From Cavenderia fasciculata (Eukaryota; Evosea; Eumycetozoa; Acytosteliales; Cavenderiaceae): 64,000 nucleotides of DNA. Positions 54,984 through 64,000 of the stretch are shown here, in pieces. The notes beneath the pieces are model-generated. The model saw only the letters and a program-made list of their open reading frames with translations, ran no database searches and was not told the DNA's origin. Positions within the stretch are counted from its first letter, which is position 1; every line of letters begins with the position of its first letter. The stretch spans positions 124,001-188,000 of the forward strand of contig NW_004457637.1 in assembly GCF_000203815.1 (NCBI RefSeq), given 5' to 3'. The position numbers were made by a program, and so were the translations under genes.

Positions 54984-56958
54984 ATGTTTTTAAAACTAGA
55001 ACTAGTACCGGGAAAATGTCTTGGTGACTTTATCCTTGGTATGACTATATCAGAGGCATTGAATATCATCAAACATAACAATGCATCAATTGGAAAGGTT
55101 GAAATCATATTTAATGATGCTGTATGTAAACAGAATATAAAAACAATATATATCATATGAATGATGATGATGATGATGATAAACAAGTAGAGTGAGTATT
55201 AACAACAACAAAACATTGATTACTATTTTGTGTATATATATAGGATCCACTAAGTATTGATATAGTATTAAAATTAGTTGATGATGGTGTATTGTTAAGA
55301 TTTGCACCATCGTCACAGAGACTACGTGTCATTGAAATCTTTGATGTCACCAAGCTATCACTATTGTACAGAGGATCGACATTTAGCAGTAGCGACAATA
55401 TCGCTACATTTGTAAATATTTATTCAAAGTTTGGTCCTTCCTATCCTGGTGATTTCAATGCTAAAAAGAGTGTTTATCATTTACATTATCCTGTATGTAA
55501 ATCAACCAACTCTAGACAACAATTACTTTGTGTGTACACAAAACTAATTAATTAATATTATTTACTATAATATAGGGATTATCATTTAGTTTCCCAATTC
55601 CACCAAAATTCAATTCACTCTATAGCGAAAGTACAGAATTGCCCGTAGAGTTACCCGATGGATCAACTCCCATTGTATCAAAAATCTTTGTATATAGCAG
55701 CCTACAAATGAAAAATCCATTATCAAATATACCAAATCCACAAACTCAAGAAGATATCATTATTTGTGTATGTAGCTACTCAAAGATAGCAATCATATAT
55801 ATATATATATATATAGATATATTAACAATATAAGTTTATTTAGCCAAATCAAGGAGTTTATTTTATTAAAAGAAATTGTATTTTAACATTCTCATCGACA
55901 CCTCAAGATGTATTGAGTGAATTGGGACCTCCATCAAAAATATATCACAAGGAGGAGGATAATATGAAAATTCACACCTATCAAGTCGAAGGATCAACCA
56001 CACCAGACTACTTTTACAACTATTTCCATCTTGGTCTCGACGTTTTGTTTGATGTCAAGAGAAACACTGTAAAGAAATTAATCTTTCATACAAACTTTCC
56101 AACTCATTATGAATTTAATTTGTATGTCATCAAACTAAACAAAAGAGATAGTTAGTGTAGTGTAGTGTATGGTTACTAATTTATTTGTTTAATTTGATTT
56201 ATAGGTATGCAAAATGTTCATTTAAAATTGTACAAAATGGATCATCCAAAGTTATATTTGAAGCATTGAAATCTATATCTGAAGGTGGAAAATTAAAGTC
56301 AAATAATAATAACAATAATGCAGTTGCTGGTGGTGAAAATAATGTAGCACAAATAGATTCAAACAAACAACAACAACAACAAAATAATAATAATAATAAT
56401 AATAGTATTTCACCATTATCAACTTCACCAACATCATCATTACCATTAATACCTGGTGGTGTAAATGGAGGAGGAGGAGGTTCGAATAATTCAGGATCAG
56501 GACTAGAATTACAAAGACTTGATACAGTTATGGATCCTTCATTACCAACTATTCACCCTGATATGAAATGGGAAGAAGTACAACAAGTCTATGGTAAATC
56601 TGGTAAACCAGTTGTAAACAATAGAGGATCAGTTTCAAATCCATTTGGTTCAACTTTCTTTTATGGATATCCTGGTATTATTTTTGAGGTAAAATTGAAT
56701 TATTCAAAAGAAGCATTACTATGTTATCTCAACAATTCACTTTACTAACATTGATATTATTTATTTATTTAGATTATGAGAAATAATTATATAGCATCTG
56801 TTTGTTTATTTGATGATAGTCATATTAATTACAACAACAATAACAATAACTCTAGTGCTGTAAATAGAGGTGCTGTAGGACATTACACCAACAGAAATAA
56901 TAATAGCAATAATAATAATAATAGTAGTAGTTTGAATGATATTGAAGCTGGATTTTAA
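54984..56958 (+). CDS. PHAF1 (C16orf70/UPF0183) homologue
   Basis: Six exons (54984..55121, 55244..55492, 55576..55767, 55844..56121, 56205..56688, 56773..56958), all phases consistent, about 508 residues. The order of conserved words follows animal C16orf70/PHAF1: 'LELVPGKCLGDFILGMTISE' at the N-terminus, 'VIEIFDVTKLSLLYRG', 'GLSFSFPIPPKF', 'DYFYNYFHLGLDVLFDV', 'KKLIFHTNFPTHYEFNLY', and near the end 'NPFGSTFFYGYPGIIFEV' with 'NNYIASVCLF'. PHAF1 is a phagophore-associated autophagy factor in mammals. A dictyostelid insert of Asn/Gln/Ser/Gly (about residues 335-395) and an Asn-rich C-terminal tail are added. The start follows an A-rich leader and gives full coverage of the family's N-terminus. 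Confidence 0.92.
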
Positions 56959-57197
56959 ATATATTTGGATATTTATATGCCCTCCACATCCATGTTTTCA
57001 TTTATTACCTATTTTGTAGATAAGATTAATTAATAAATAAATAATTATAAATACTTCCTTTAAAAAAAAAAAAACAAAAGACTAGAAACATTTATTTAAC
57101 ACTTCAAAATAATAGTTCTTTGTCCATTTTTAAATTAAATAGATAATTAATTATCTACAATATATATATATATATATATATAAATTATATTTTTCAA

Positions 57198-57698
57198 ATG
57201 TTATCTTATTCATTATCACAGGAAACTACAACAGCCCATAATGATCATAGTTGGGGTGACATTCAATATAGGTATTCTCCAAATGAAGATATCTTGATGA
57301 TTTATTTTATCAAAATTGAGGAGAATATGATCGATGTATCCGATGAGATACTTGATGGCATCGTGGCCGATTTCAATGAAGAACAAAAGATTACCTCGCT
57401 GGAGATCATGAATGCATCGTTCTTGCTCAATTGTCACTTCTACGACCTCCAAAGCAGTATTGAAGGGAGAGCCCCTTTCTCTTTATCATACCACTACAAC
57501 CAACCATCTGATACCCTCATCATGTTTTTCACTGGTATCGTCAACGTTGATGGATCCCTTTGTAAAGAGATACCAGCAATGTTTGGATACCCCATTGATT
57601 CCTATTTTATTGGTAGATGTCTTGCTGCTCTAGAGTTTCACAAAGCATCTACCTCTATTAAAAAGACCAACGTTGAAATGGATCCATTTAGACTTTAA
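57198..57698 (+). CDS. Small protein with two DUF2283-like repeats
   Basis: Single exon, 166 residues. Residues about 24-75 read 'YSPNEDILMIYFIKIEENMI', then 'LDGIVADFNEEQKITSLEIM' and 'NAS', which is the layout of DUF2283: a Tyr-x-x-x-x-Asp opening strand, an Asp-x-Asn/Asp turn, and an I/L-E-I/L-x-x-A/S close. Residues about 98-155 repeat it more loosely ('YHYNQPSDTLIMFFTG', 'GRCLAALEFHKAS'). DUF2283 occurs mostly in bacteria and its function is unknown. No intron, membrane segment or signal is seen. Confidence 0.65.
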   Translation: MLSYSLSQETTTAHNDHSWGDIQYRYSPNEDILMIYFIKIEENMIDVSDEILDGIVADFNEEQKITSLEIMNASFLLNCHFYDLQSSIEGRAPFSLSYHYNQPSDTLIMFFTGIVNVDGSLCKEIPAMFGYPIDSYFIGRCLAALEFHKASTSIKKTNVEMDPFRL

Positions 57699-58013
57699 AA
57701 GTATAAATACAAATATATATATACATACATACATATACATAGTTTCATATTTATTCCTAAACAAATATTAATAAATATTCTTTATTGCACAATCATAAAT
57801 ATTTTAAAGACAGAACAGTGAGCAAAAAAAAAAAGTTCAAAATTAATTGACCTATTCAAATCTGATCATTTTAAGCGAGGAGGGTTATTACACGCTGACT
57901 GACGCTGCTTGCTGCATTGTATAGCTTCGAAGAACAAGAGAGCAGCAAAGCAAAGCAACAAACAACTTACTTTAACCAGCCATCAGTTTTGTTTAGAATA
58001 GTTCTACTATATA
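57699..58013. other. Intergenic spacer
   Basis: About 315 nt with a TA-rich run at its left edge and a less AT-rich stretch near 57870-57960 containing direct GCTGACTGACGCTGCTTGCTG words. It presumably contains the promoter and leader of the gene at 58014. Confidence 0.45.
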
Positions 58014-61000
58014 ATGATGATGCTCAATAGTGGTGGTGGTGCGTTGTGTCGATCGTTATTGATTGGTGCTCGTTCATTTGCGACGACTGTATCATCAACA
58101 TCTACATCGACATCTACATCAACAACAAGTGACACCACTTTTATTAGTCGATCATATAGTCGCAGTAGTAGTAGTAGTATTAGTAGTAGTACATATAACA
58201 GACTATCTACATCAAGCAACAACAACAACAATCCATGTATATTTAATCATCATACCTTTTTCACGAGTAGATTCTATTCGACTGTAATCATTGATAGACC
58301 TACCACAACGACTACTTCAACCTCCTCTTCATCAAATAACAATAATAATAACTTGAATAATCCATCATTTAGAATGAGATATCAACAAAACAACAAAGAT
58401 AGAAAAGACAAAAATAGAAAAGGTAAAAATGATAATAAACAAGATAAAGAAGGGAAACAAGAAGAAACGACAACGACAAAAGAAAGAAGAATATTGGCAA
58501 ATGGAGCACTAAGATATTCAAGAGAAGAATTAAAGACAATTGGATTCTTGGACTTTGAAAGTAATTGTTTCTTATTAGGTGACCTAGATATGATTGCACA
58601 AGAGTAAGAAGAAATAGAAGAAGAAAAAGAAATAGACAAACGATTGGTATCTAATCAACTCATCTATTATTTCTTTTTTTTTAGATTGAAAAGATATTTA
58701 GCTGTACATATTGGTAATGGTAGAGTGGCTCATCAAATGATAAGATTACATCGATTGTATGAGGAACTGTTGATTAAAAAATATATAAAGGATGCCAAGA
58801 TAGATATGGAGACGATCACTTCAACCAATCCAAACAATCCAAACTCTGTACACAACCTGTACGACCATCGCAAGATTGTATTCTTTTTGGGATACTTTTT
58901 GTCGGTCGATGATTTGAAAATGGTACAAAAGCTGATCAAGCGAAACAAGGAACTCAAGCTACCACACAAAGTATTGGTGTTCAAGTATTTGTTGGCAAAA
59001 TCAAACTCGCCAGTCAACGACTCCAAGACACAGACTGCACGTATCTATCTAAAGCGATCGTTAGAATCGGCGTTGCGATTCTCAATGCCTGAACTTAAGT
59101 GTCTAAAGGTTGAGGAGCGTATCGACTTGATCAAGGCGTACTCGCAACACACGACCGATGAAGAGGCCGCATGGGTGCTGTCGTCGTTGTTGAGCGAGCG
59201 GTTTGTGACTGTGTTGCTGGGCGACCACCCCAAGCTGCACGATTGGCTGCATATCATCTTTAGAGACGAGACACAGAAATACCCGATGGTAGTGGACCGC
59301 GAAGAGGTAGCTGCGCTGTTTCGACGATCGTTGCATTGCCTTGCACAACGCATGCGTGACTTTGCTCACTACAGCCCGCAGACCACCTACGTGCCGGGCA
59401 CGCGCACGGTCGAGCCGTTGACACCCGAGAAGGCACAGATGAAACAGGATCATCTCGCGGTACTGGCAATTCAGAAAAAGGCAATGGAGACTATCTTTGC
59501 CTACTTTTCAAAGTATGGCAAGGATATGCGGTTCCTCGACTACTTTATCCAAAATGCACTCAACCGTCACTCTGTTCCACTCGACGAGTTGATAAGGACG
59601 TTGCGCGATGCCGATGACTTTGAGTCGGTGTATCGTGTGTACGATTTGTGCGTCGAAAACAAGATTGTCATTTCTACGCCATCGGCACAGATCATTCTCG
59701 AGCGAATGTTGCACGAACGTCCCAACGAGATTCCAAAGTTGATTGCCTATGTCATGAACTCCAAGCCTGCCAACTTTGCACTGCTCTACATCTACAATGA
59801 GATGATTGGCAACTATCTCGTACTCGATCTATTCGAACAGTTCCTCTTGACACTTGTCCGTCCAGAGACACAGTTCCTCCTCTACAACTATACCAATGCG
59901 ATGGTATCGTACTATCTCATCGAAGGCAACTACAGTCAGGCACTCGCGCATCTCGGTCGTTCCGCACAACACTACAACACACCTCCCCATTACACAACCT
60001 CGACCATGTTTGAAATCTACCACGAAGATCGTCAAACCGAGTTTGATCGAAACATTGAACTCTTACGAAAGAAAAAGTCACTGACAGAAGCTGAACAAAA
60101 GAGCTTGGAAGAGCTAGAAATAGAGTCGAATTGGAATACACGACTATTCCAACACTGGCAAGTCAACATTAACAAATACGCGTACAAAAAGATGGAGGTT
60201 TATCGAAACTACAAAGAACTTGAAGGTGAATCGCAGAACCGTCTATCAATCATGTTTAACTTTATAAACAGTGAAAGCAAGTCTCCGCAGATGTTGTCGA
60301 TCCCTCGCATCAGCGATAATGACTTGTTGTTGAAAGATGCAATTCAAAAGGCGAGTGGGGTGGCGTCAGTGAGCAAGATTTTCGATATTGTGTTGCAACA
60401 GTTCCTTTCCATTGGTATACTGCCATTTGGCGACCTATTGTTGCGTGCGACACTCACTATCCGCGAGATGGGTGGTATTCAAGCATACATGGATTGTCGT
60501 CAGATCCTTCCACCCGAGACACGTGTCATGACATTCAACGACAAGGACTTTGCCGTTGGATTGCAGACTAATTTCAACTCGACCTTTTCGCACTTGACAA
60601 CTCACGAACACGAACACTCCTTTATATCTAGTCCGTTGGTATGGAATGCCGTCATATCTACACTCGGCAACACCAACCAGACCGAGCGTCTCTTGCAGGT
60701 GCGCAGAAACTTTGAGGGACAATATTTCATCTACACGGTGGCCGCCATCGAGTCGTTTGCACGTCACATGTACACACTTGGCCGTTGGAGTGATCCCGAA
60801 ATACTACCCTTTTACTCAACCGCCAACCTTCACATCCCACGCTCCATTCGTCCCCAACTCATCCGTCTCCAACAGTGCGAGATTGAACATCTCCTATCAC
60901 TCAACAAGATCAACGAAGCATACTCGTTATTCAAAACTATTAAATCACCCAACAATGCCATCCTATCAACTATATTCAAGGTGATTGAAATGAAATTTGG

Positions 61001-61721
61001 AAATAATGATAATTATGAATCTCTCTCTAAAAAATTAATTAATCATATCACTCCAATTGTTGTTGGTACTAAACAACAAAATCAAAATGTCGTAAAAGAA
61101 GAAGAAGAAAATCAAGAAAAAGAATCAAACTCTACTTCTACATCTACTTCTACTTCTACTACTACTTTTAGAAATCAATCATTTGGAATTACATGGGGAG
61201 CATTTTATAGATTATTCTTTGAAAGATTATTAAAGAATGATAGAGCCGATCTTATCAACCATTATATTTCCCAACATCCAGAATATTTCAAGGGAGCTAC
61301 CGTTTCAAAGGCAGTGGTTCATTTGATGATCAATGCACAATTGACACCACACGACAAGATACGAGTGTTCCTTGAACACTATACACCACTCTGGACACGT
61401 TGTTCAGACGATCTCCATGCATGTTTGTTAAAGGCCTACGAACAATTGGCACCCAATGACCGTGACCCATCGGTTCTTCAGAAATTAGAGTCATTCAAAA
61501 TCTACAAGGAAGACCCAGACTCTTTTGACAAACACGAAATAGCCAGCATCTTTTATTACAATCTCAATTTTATCGATACAAAATTCATCAACAATCAAGT
61601 TATCAACACTAAAGCAATCCACAAAGAAAAATATTTTGAAATGCGTAATCTTAGACAATCAATAGAAGATCATCAAAATATGAAAGATAAAAAATTAAAT
61701 ACTAGCAATAGTAGCATGTAA
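58014..61721 (+). CDS. Large mitochondrial helical-repeat (PPR-like) protein
   Basis: Two exons (58014..58603, 58685..61721), phase 2 join, about 1208 residues. The N-terminus ('MMMLNSGGGALCRSLLIGAR' then Ser-Phe-Ala-Thr-Thr) is Arg/Ser-rich and lacks acids, as in mitochondrial targeting peptides. A Ser/Thr/Asn-rich and then Lys-rich linker follows to about residue 160. The rest is a chain of helices with tetratricopeptide/PPR-like phrases ('FNFINSESKSPQMLSIPR', 'LVWNAVISTLGNTNQTERL', 'LSLNKINEAYSLFKTIKSP'), suggesting an alpha-solenoid, perhaps an organelle RNA-binding or ribosome-associated protein. I cannot assign an orthologue. Exon 2 is GC-rich in its middle and returns to AT-rich near 61 kb where Glu and Ser/Thr runs are inserted. 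Confidence 0.7.
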
Positions 61722-61871
61722 CTTATAGTTAGTTAGATTGTGTTAAATAAATAGAGAAAAGGAATATAGATATTCCAAAATAATTTATATTTATTTGTTT
61801 TTATTATTATTATTATTACTATAACATGTATATATTATATTTATTTTTTAAATATAAATAGAATCAAAATA

Positions 61872-62792
61872 TTATTTATTCAAGTTAACTTTAATTGGTT
61901 TAGTATCGTTCTGTTGTTGTTGTTGTGGTTGTTGTTGTTTTACTGGCTTTGGTGATTGTACTCTTGTTTTTGGTTGTTGTTGTTGTTGTGGTTGTTGAGG
62001 TTGTTTGTTATTTAAATTATTATTATTGTTTTCATTATTTTTACTGTTGTTGTTGTTGATATTTTCATTTTGTTGTTTATCTTGAGATCTTTGATTCTTT
62101 TTAAATGGTGGACGACTGTGGAAAGGGTTTCTTTTTTCCTCGATCTTTAAGGTGATGGAGTCTCCCAATGTCATTGGAGACTTTGAACGTTTGTTCAAGA
62201 CTTCTTGAACAGTTTCTGGTTTCTCAAATTCGACAAACGCATAACTAGAGAGAACTCTGACATTTGTTATGGTGCCAAATGGTGTGAAAAGTGATCTTAG
62301 GGGTTGCTTGTGTTGGTCTTGATCGAAATGATTGTTGGGATCGGTTGGAGTGATGAAAATGGTGCATCCTTCCTTGTGATTATCCTTGTTCTTTTCGGCT
62401 GACTGGTTGGCACCACCCTTGTTGTTGTTGTTGTTGTTTGGGTGATGACGGTCGTTGTTTTTGTTGTTGTTGTTGGTGGTCGAAGTGGTAGTTGTGGCTG
62501 GTTGAGCGGCAGCTGGGGCAGTGGACTGGTTGGTTGGGCTGGCAAGTGGAGTAGTGGATTGTGGGGTGGCAGATGATGGCTTGGCCATACTGATCATCTC
62601 TGCATAGGTTGGAGCTGCCTTGGCAACTGTGGCAGTGGTTGGCTTGGTCTCAGTAGTCTTTGGAGTTGGTGTTGGTGGGGTCTCCTTTTCAACTACAACA
62701 GCGGCAACTGTAGCTACCTCCTTTTCAACAACTACAGGTGTAACTGGAACAACAGTAGCAACAGCAGTTGCAGTTGTATCAGCAACAGATGG

Positions 62793-62825
<33 letters not shown>

Positions 62826-63568
62826 TGGAGTCTCTACAACTACCTTTTCAACTACTGGTTCTGGTTCGGCTACAACTGTCTCTAATGGTTCACCATGATT
62901 ACCATTCATTGTTGGTTCCTCAACTACTTGTTCTTCCTCTTCTTCTTGAACGTATTTATTGGCTAAAAAAAAAAATCAATCATTTCATATTAATCCAACA
63001 GTTCACTTTTGTAAGAATTCTTTCCTCCTCCTCAAATCTATATCTATTTACCTTCATCAGGAGTATGATTTTGAACAAATCTCTTGTCGATTAAACTAAA
63101 GACATCATTTAAAATGAAATAGGAACGTCCAACCATTTCAAGAAAGAAAGAGTGATAAAACAATCTTTCCTCATCGTCTTGGATACTAATCAAACCAGAG
63201 CAAGAGATAAACAAAGCATCATTTGGTGATTTTTGTCCATCAATCGATTTAACTCCAACTCTACATCCCAAAAAACCTAACTTGTTTACTTCTTGTTGGA
63301 TTTTCTAAAATAAATAATAATAATAATAATAATAATAAGTCATAATTAATATTGATTATTAGATGCAACAATATCTATCTTTTTAGACTTGACATACATC
63401 TCCACCAACAAAAGTAGCTGTAGCATCAGCTCCAGCTCCAGTTCTTCTTGTAAAGGTTGATCTTTCAGTGTAGAATTTACCAAGAGCATGTGGTGCAGTA
63501 GACATGACAGTATAATATTGGTGCAAAAAGGTAGCTGCAATTGAAGTGATCAAGTTGTTTTCCTCCAT
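61872..63568 (-). CDS. G3BP-like protein (NTF2 domain plus RRM)
   Basis: Three exons on the minus strand (63398..63568, 63052..63304, 61872..62962), phases consistent, about 504 residues. Residues 5-135 are an NTF2-like domain: 'FLHQYYTVMSTAPHALGKFY' and 'RLFYHSFFLEMVGRSYFILN' then D-V-F. A long Ala/Pro/Thr/Val-rich linker with an eleven-residue Ala run follows. An RRM-like domain lies at about 337-420 ('CTIFITPTD', 'LRSLFTPFGTITNVRVL', 'YAFVEFEKPETVQEVL'), then a Gln/Asn-rich low-complexity tail. This is the layout of G3BP/Rasputin and fungal relatives, RNA-binding proteins that nucleate stress granules or partner a ubiquitin protease. The Gln/Asn-rich tail replaces the RGG tail of animals. 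Its 5' end is at 63568 with an A-rich leader. Confidence 0.88.
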
Positions 63569-64000
63569 TTTTTTTGTTTTGTTTGTTAATTGATTTTAAC
63601 TATATATATATATGTATAAATACTACTCTGTAAAAAGTTAATAAGTAAGATATGTAAAAAGTTGATTGATCAATGAATCAAAGACACTACTTACAATTTT
63701 AAAGAATAATATTTTTGACTAATTTTACTTTTGTTATTATAATAAATAGAGAAGGAAGGAAGAAACAACAACAACAAAACTATACTCTAGAAATCGTACT
63801 TAAAAGAATTCTTGATATTATAATATTTGAATGCAAAATAAAAGGGAAGAGAGGAAGAGTGAATGAATGAATGAATATATCTTTGTGTGTGTGTAGGTGT
63901 AAGTATGATGATGCTAATCTTCTACTATTACTACTACTACTACGACTACTATTCTTTTTTTGTGATGATGATGATGATGTTAAGGAAGAACTAATAACCA
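63569..64000. promoter_or_regulatory. Upstream region of the G3BP-like gene
   Basis: About 430 nt to the window edge, AT-rich with a TA run (63602), an AACAAC run, a GAAT run and a GT run on the plus strand, and trinucleotide GAT and CTA runs near the end. No gene is seen; a gene may begin beyond the window. Confidence 0.4.

Noticed and set aside
57233-57239. CCCATAA word like the dictyostelid upstream element of small RNA genes
   Set aside because: It lies inside the DUF2283-like coding region and no RNA-like structure follows.

Overview
The window looks like nuclear DNA of a dictyostelid social amoeba. The flanks are very AT-rich, introns are short (about 60-210 nt, GT..AG with GTAAGT or GTATGT donors), Asn, Gln and Ser/Thr homopolymers sit inside otherwise conserved proteins, and microsatellites are dense between genes. 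Product names rest on motifs read by eye. Exon joins were accepted only when the splice phases agreed.

Left arm (1-17.9 kb): a small SAM/Pointed-like protein, two small heat-shock proteins transcribed head to head, a five-exon TBC Rab-GAP, a P4-type lipid flippase whose N-terminus appears to lie behind a 1 kb intron, and a divergent Arf-like GTPase.

Middle (18-46.2 kb) is an accessory region. It is built from a multi-copy family of large, probably helical-repeat proteins of unknown function, all on the minus strand: A 18.2-21.0, B 23.6-26.1, C 28.5-30.7, a broken copy D 39.1-41.6, a broken copy E 44.5-46.2, plus an inverted fragment at 27.8 kb. A near-identical F-box gene (30.9 and 41.7 kb) alternates with the family copies. 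A GH65 glycoside hydrolase with one apparent frameshift and a GPI-anchored-type surface protein are interspersed. The array has been invaded repeatedly: a 6.8 kb DNA transposon with terminal inverted repeats and two convergent, unrelated DDE transposase genes (32.3-39.1 kb); a TTAA-flanked piggyBac derivative (43.05-44.48 kb) with a copy of its left end at 32.26 kb; and a copia-type solo LTR with a 5-bp target duplication (45.22-45.64 kb).

Right arm (46.7-64 kb) is orderly host sequence: a Cys-rich GPI-type surface protein, a PQ-loop transporter, a WDR75/Utp17-like ribosome-biogenesis protein, a PHAF1 (C16orf70) autophagy-factor homologue, a tandem DUF2283 protein, a large mitochondrial helical-repeat protein and a G3BP-like NTF2+RRM protein.

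The strongest candidates for something new are the two-transposase element with its putative zinc-finger/PIF fusion, the array of unknown proteins alternating with F-box genes, and the Arf-like GTPase that keeps its P-loop but has lost the other nucleotide-sensing motifs.
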